Part shown: in pieces, positions 60,395-64,000 of the stretch | How the letters are laid out: every line of letters starts with the position of its first letter | Numbering within the stretch: position 1 is the stretch's first letter | Source of the DNA: Natronincola peptidivorans | Lineage (GTDB): Bacteria; Bacillota; Clostridia; Peptostreptococcales; Natronincolaceae | Length of the DNA: 64,000 nt | Reading direction: 5' to 3' | Assembly (NCBI RefSeq): GCF_900111615.1 | Contig: NZ_FOHU01000003.1 | Location: 186,001 to 250,000, forward strand | The notes under the pieces: model-generated | The model's input: only the letters and a program-made list of their open reading frames with translations | Database searches by the model: none | What the model was told of the DNA's origin: nothing | Translations under genes and position numbers: made by a program

Positions 60395-61426
60395 ATGAAA
60401 GCATTTGTTTTTTCTTCAGTTCAAGAAGCAACTCAGTATACTAAAAAGGACAAAAACAAGGGATATGTATTATTTAGTACTGTTGAAAACATTAAAGCAT
60501 TATCCCAAAGCATTGAAAGTAATGTTATTCTTTGTTCAACTTCAGGTGAATACACCGATAAGGGTTTTAGGGAGGGAGCTATTACAGGGTTTGCATACAA
60601 TAAAGATGAATGCCATATTGTTGAGCTTCTATACCCTCCTGTAAAAAGCCTAGAAAATTTAAAAGCCAGTTATAATAAGGTGAAGAGTAATAAGGATGCT
60701 TTTCTACTTTTGCTCTGTGATGGATTGTCTGGCATGGAAGAAAGTATCATCACAACTCTATTTTTTATGGACAATCACTTCAAAATAATTGGAGGAAGTG
60801 CAGGGGATAGCCTAAAGTTTGATGAGACGGTAATCTATATTGGAGGAAAAAAAGTGCATAGTGTTGCATTGTTTTTTAACCCTCAAAAAAGAACTGAGAT
60901 TCTCAAAGAAAATATCTATGTTCCTAGCGGTAAAAGATTGTTGGTTACAGATGCTGATCCTATAAGTAGGGTTGTAAAAAAATTTAATAATGCTCCTGCA
61001 AGCACAGAATATGCACGAATGTTAGGAGTAGAGGAAGCTGATTTGCCAAATCATTTTATGAATCATCCCTTAGGCAAAATTTATGAAGAAGATATATTTA
61101 TTGCTTCCCCAATGAAGGTAAATAGTGATAAATCTATCACCTTTTACTGTCAGCTAATGCCTAATACATTTGTTCATGTGCTTGAACCTATAGATCCCAT
61201 AAATGCAATAAAAAACACACTATCTGCTGCCACAATAAAGCCTAGCTTTGTTTTCGTAATAAACTGTATTCTAAGAAGTTTAAAATTTCAACAAGAAGAT
61301 TTATGGAAAGATATAGATAGAAACATAACAAACTTTTGTAGTAACACTACTGGCTTCATAAGCTATGGTGAACAATATTATAAGAATCATTCAAATCAAA
61401 CAATGGTAATGCTGCTAGTTGAATAA
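60395..61426 (+). CDS. FIST-domain sensor protein (FIST_N + FIST_C)
   Basis: A 343-residue soluble protein with the two halves of the FIST sensor: FIST_N with [25 protein letters not shown] (about 45-70), [21 protein letters not shown] and [12 protein letters not shown], and FIST_C from about 195 with [16 protein letters not shown] and a terminal [29 protein letters not shown] domains are thought to bind small ligands such as amino acids and often sit in or beside signalling proteins. Here the partner is a separate soluble chemoreceptor encoded 14 bp downstream. GGTGG lies seven bases before the ATG at 60395. Confidence 0.9.
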   Translation: MKAFVFSSVQEATQYTKKDKNKGYVLFSTVENIKALSQSIESNVILCSTSGEYTDKGFREGAITGFAYNKDECHIVELLYPPVKSLENLKASYNKVKSNKDAFLLLLCDGLSGMEESIITTLFFMDNHFKIIGGSAGDSLKFDETVIYIGGKKVHSVALFFNPQKRTEILKENIYVPSGKRLLVTDADPISRVVKKFNNAPASTEYARMLGVEEADLPNHFMNHPLGKIYEEDIFIASPMKVNSDKSITFYCQLMPNTFVHVLEPIDPINAIKNTLSAATIKPSFVFVINCILRSLKFQQEDLWKDIDRNITNFCSNTTGFISYGEQYYKNHSNQTMVMLLVE

Positions 61427-61440
61427 AAGGGGGTTTGATT

Positions 61441-62415
61441 ATGTTTAAATTTGCTAGATCAATTACAAAAAAAGAAGTTGAACAGGTTATCCCTGTAGAG
61501 AAGGAAGCAAACCTGTCTTTTCAATATGAAAATGAAATATTTGAATTAAATAGCCAGATGGAAAAACAATTATTAACATTATCAAGAGAAGAAGGAAACA
61601 TGACCCATAGCTTCAACACCCTATTAGAGGGTACAGGATATACAACAGAACAGATTGCAGAAGTGGAGGAGCATCTCTACCTGCTATCTAAAAATAGTGA
61701 ACGAACTAGGGACTTAGTAACTAATGTAGTCAAGAGCCTCTCTTCCTCTTCCTTAGAAATTAATAACGCCAAAGAAGGAATGCACCAATTATCTTTTCAA
61801 GTGGAGACTGTTGCAGATGCTTTTCAACATATTTTTGATTTGTTTAAGCAAATGAGTTCTCTCTACAATAATATCGAAAAATTTACAACGGTGATTAAAG
61901 GTATCTCCAATCAAACTAATTTGCTTTCTTTAAATGCATCCATAGAAGCTGCTAGGGCTGGAGAGGCAGGGAAGAGCTTTGCTATCGTTGCGCAAGAAAT
62001 AAAGAAGCTTTCTAATGATACAGAGAAAAATTCAGAGGATATTATTGCTACATTACGAGAAATGACAGATATGATGAACTTGTTGAACAGTAGATCAAAT
62101 GAAGGAAAGGAGGAAGTGTTAAAAACAAAGGATTTAATAAAACAATCAGAGGTTCTATTAGATAATATTATTAAATCAGAAAATGATATTAATGCCCATG
62201 TTGAAGAAGTGCATCATTCACAGGAAGAAAACTTAAAAGGTATACACGATATTACCTCCAATCTTACAAACCTTGTTGATAAATCAAAGAATGAGAATAA
62301 GCAGCTTGAAGAGTTAATTATAAGTGTTCAAAAGAAATCAGATTTTTATCTTCATCTTTTAAATCATCTTCATCAAATAAAACTGCTAAAGGAAGAACAC
62401 TCAAAAAACCTATAG
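61441..62415 (+). CDS. Soluble methyl-accepting chemotaxis protein without its own sensor domain
   Basis: A 324-residue, almost wholly helical protein with no membrane segment. The conserved receptor tip is visible around residues 155-200: [40 protein letters not shown], where CheA and CheW dock. Residues 1-60 are too short for a ligand domain, so sensing is probably delegated to the FIST protein encoded just upstream. GGGGG lies seven bases before the ATG. FIST plus MCP domains are commonly fused in other bacteria; here they are split. A terminator follows. Confidence 0.88.
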   Translation: MFKFARSITKKEVEQVIPVEKEANLSFQYENEIFELNSQMEKQLLTLSREEGNMTHSFNTLLEGTGYTTEQIAEVEEHLYLLSKNSERTRDLVTNVVKSLSSSSLEINNAKEGMHQLSFQVETVADAFQHIFDLFKQMSSLYNNIEKFTTVIKGISNQTNLLSLNASIEAARAGEAGKSFAIVAQEIKKLSNDTEKNSEDIIATLREMTDMMNLLNSRSNEGKEEVLKTKDLIKQSEVLLDNIIKSENDINAHVEEVHHSQEENLKGIHDITSNLTNLVDKSKNENKQLEELIISVQKKSDFYLHLLNHLHQIKLLKEEHSKNL

Positions 62416-62467
62416 GATTGGAAAAGATAAGTAAGCAAGTTTTCAAACAAAGTTTTTGCAGTTCTGG

Positions 62468-62498
62468 AGGGAAGTTTCAAGATCATTGAAACTTCCCT
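62468..62498. terminator. Terminator of the FIST-chemoreceptor operon
   Basis: AGGGAAGTTTCAA pairs perfectly with TTGAAACTTCCCT (13 bp, 5-base loop), followed by TTCATTGAATT. The plus-strand T-run is poor, but the stem is strong and the site lies between convergent genes. Confidence 0.65.
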
Positions 62499-62621
62499 TC
62501 ATTGAATTATTGTATATCCAAATCCTATCAGGTTCCTCCAAGGTGCTTTATTTTTTGTATAAGATTAGTATTCCTAGGATTCAGGGACGTAGTTTTGTTG
62601 TTTTATGGAATCATTTTTAAA

Positions 62622-63617
62622 TCACTGCTTTGCTTGTAAATTGGTGTCTTCTTCTGTAAACAACGTTTTATATTCCCCATAGCCTTCCCTATCTAAATCT
62701 TCCTTAGGAATAAAACGTAGTGCAGCGGAATTGATACAATATCTTAATCCTCCTTTTTCTTTAGGACCATCATCAAAAACATGCCCTAGATGGGAATCAC
62801 CATATCTACTCCGCACCTCTGTCCTTATCATTCCATGGCTTTCATCTAGCTTCTGATCAATGTGTTGATACTGTAATGGTTTTGAGAAGCTTGGCCATCC
62901 ACAACCAGCATCGTATTGATCCTTGGAACTAAAAAGTGGCTCACCTGATACGATATCTACATAGATTCCTTCTTTTTTATTATCATAAAAATCATTATCA
63001 AAAGGTCTCTCAGTAGCGTTGTTTTGTGTTACCTCATACTGTAACGTCGTTAATTTCTCTTTTAATTCTTTAGTATTTTTTTCTACCCGCCACTTGCTTT
63101 CAATAAAGCCTTTTCGCCCAGACCCTTGATAATAATAGTTATAGTGAAAAGCATTTTTTTTATAATAATCCTGATGCTTTTCCTCTGCTGGGTAAAAGTT
63201 TTTCGCTGGGAAAATGTCTGTGACAATGGGTTTATGGAATTTCTTGCTTTTTTCAAGCTTTTCTTTAGATTCTTCTGCTAAATGCTTTTGTTTTTCATTA
63301 TGATAGTATATAGCGGTTTTATATTGCTCCCCTCGATCATGAAATTGTCCTCCTTCATCCGTGGGGTCAATGCTTTTCCAAAATATATCTAATAGCTTTT
63401 CATAAGGAAAAACTGTTGGGTCAAAGGTGATTTGCACTACTTCACGATGGCCAGTAGTGCCTGAGATCACTTCTTCATAGGATGGGTTTTCTTTATGCCC
63501 TCCTGAATACCCTGATACTACACTATAAATCCCTGGCATTTCATCAAAGGGTTTCACCATGCACCAGAAGCATCCTCCTGCAAAGGTGGCTTTTTCTGTT
63601 ATAGTGTCTTTATTCAT
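62622..63617 (-). CDS. msrAB: Fused peptide methionine sulfoxide reductase MsrA-MsrB
   Basis: A 331-residue repair enzyme that reduces both S and R methionine sulfoxides. The MsrA half (1-170) has the active motif FAGGCFWC near residue 16 and [12 protein letters not shown]; the MsrB half (about 185-320) has [29 protein letters not shown] and the catalytic [13 protein letters not shown]. The zinc-binding CxxC pairs of some MsrB enzymes are absent, as is common in fused forms. AGAGG precedes the ATG. It is transcribed alone toward the FIST operon. Confidence 0.95.
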   Translation of the reverse strand: MNKDTITEKATFAGGCFWCMVKPFDEMPGIYSVVSGYSGGHKENPSYEEVISGTTGHREVVQITFDPTVFPYEKLLDIFWKSIDPTDEGGQFHDRGEQYKTAIYYHNEKQKHLAEESKEKLEKSKKFHKPIVTDIFPAKNFYPAEEKHQDYYKKNAFHYNYYYQGSGRKGFIESKWRVEKNTKELKEKLTTLQYEVTQNNATERPFDNDFYDNKKEGIYVDIVSGEPLFSSKDQYDAGCGWPSFSKPLQYQHIDQKLDESHGMIRTEVRSRYGDSHLGHVFDDGPKEKGGLRYCINSAALRFIPKEDLDREGYGEYKTLFTEEDTNLQAKQ

Positions 63618-63917
63618 CCTCTATTCACCTCTCATTTTAAATGGCATTATATAATCAACATCCTACTATATAAATTCCCCAAAACCCTTTACTCTAATCC
63701 TAAATCTGCTGCTACAGACTGTGTACACAATTATTGGCTATCCGTATGACTCCCTAAATATTTGCAAGTAAATTTATACAATACTACTCTGTTGAATTAT
63801 TTTAAAGGAGTTTATTCTTATTTAGGACTGTTGAAGTTTTGATGGGAGTTTAAATTTTCTCCTTTTAGGTATAATTGTTATAGGAAGACTTAAATTTTAA
63901 AAGAATGGGGTGTAAAT
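63618..63917. other. 300-bp divergent intergenic region
   Basis: Lies between msrAB and the gene starting at 63918. A TATAAT (63870-63875) is a possible -10 box for the plus-strand gene. No hairpin, repeat or short gene was recognised. Confidence 0.4.
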
Positions 63918-64000
63918 GTGGGGAAAAGCATAATTAGCGTGAAGGATTTTAAGTTCAGAGAGGATCCAGGTGACCCTTTTATTGCAAGGATGCATCATCT
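63918..64000 (+). CDS. Start of an unidentified gene (cut by window edge), possibly pirin-like
   Basis: An open frame from GTG 63918 to the window end, preceded by GGGGTG at suitable spacing. About 27 residues are visible, including ISVKDFKFREDPGDPFIARM. The DPFI followed by His-His faintly recalls the first strand of pirin-family cupins, but the piece is too short for a firm call. The overlapping ATG at 63916 is in another frame that stops after five codons. Confidence 0.45.
   Translation, partial: MGKSIISVKDFKFREDPGDPFIARMHH

Noticed and set aside
1-64000. tRNA or rRNA genes and CRISPR arrays
   Set aside because: No T-loop/anticodon arm pattern, rRNA-like GC-rich block or regularly spaced repeat array was seen on either strand.

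Overview
This AT-rich, mostly minus-strand window looks like the chromosome of an anaerobic, low-GC Gram-positive bacterium of the class Clostridia, perhaps an Alkaliphilus-like organism. The genus is inferred from gene content and style (sigma-54/CdsR-type control of a cysteine desulfidase, opine-dehydrogenase-like gene, fused MsrAB, many AGGAGG ribosome binding sites) and was not proven by any search. No rRNA, tRNA, CRISPR array, complete insertion sequence or prophage was seen.

Layout. 1-5.8 kb: a truncated TetR regulator with a palindromic operator, exonuclease III, a DUF1292 protein, a MATE pump, a solute-binding lipoprotein and MgtC. 5.8-9.8 kb: an AfuABC/FbpABC-type importer (ATPase, fused double permease, second binding protein). 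10.1-13.8 kb: an ascorbate-type PTS (IIC, IIB) whose regulator carries PRD, IIB and IIA domains. 14.2-16.8 kb: a TetR-hydrolase-flavodoxin/ferredoxin operon. 16.9-19.8 kb: small unknown genes, a GNAT and an rRNA pseudouridine synthase. 20.4-24.7 kb: a plus-strand FtsX-ATPase-HlyD export operon. 24.8-29.1 kb: a DUF2318/FtsX/ATPase cluster resembling the export-like half of the Campylobacter P19 iron system. 29.7-38.7 kb: glutamine-dependent NAD synthetase, a TrmO-like/UvrA fusion, AraC and GNAT genes and an opine dehydrogenase-like enzyme. 39.4-52.7 kb: a xenobiotic-response style region with two SDRs, a hydrolase, three AraC-family regulators, a MATE pump and two ABC-F proteins. 53.1-64 kb: superoxide dismutase with a Fur-like box, a methyltransferase, signal peptidase I, a cysteine desulfidase with its sigma-54 activator, a FIST sensor plus soluble chemoreceptor pair, MsrAB and the start of one more gene.

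The most interesting content is regulatory and lies in the spaces between genes. Two probable ribosome-sensing leaders were found by reading short frames. One is a 38-codon leader peptide that runs through an intrinsic terminator just before the ABC-F gene at 48.6 kb. The other is an 18-codon leader before the methyltransferase at 54.6 kb, with mutually exclusive hairpins that can hide or free the ribosome binding site. The second ABC-F protein (51.1 kb) has lost the hallmark residues of exactly one of its two composite ATP sites. The UvrA-like protein at 31.9 kb carries two N-terminal TsaA/TrmO-like modules. Three copies of a near-identical 30-bp element lie in the same orientation between a terminator and the next gene.

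Several remnants suggest gene decay: a piece of a DUF2000 gene, the first residues of a ROK sugar kinase, and a chemoreceptor tail. Start codons were chosen from visible Shine-Dalgarno spacing where this conflicted with the longest frame. All family calls are from motif recognition only.
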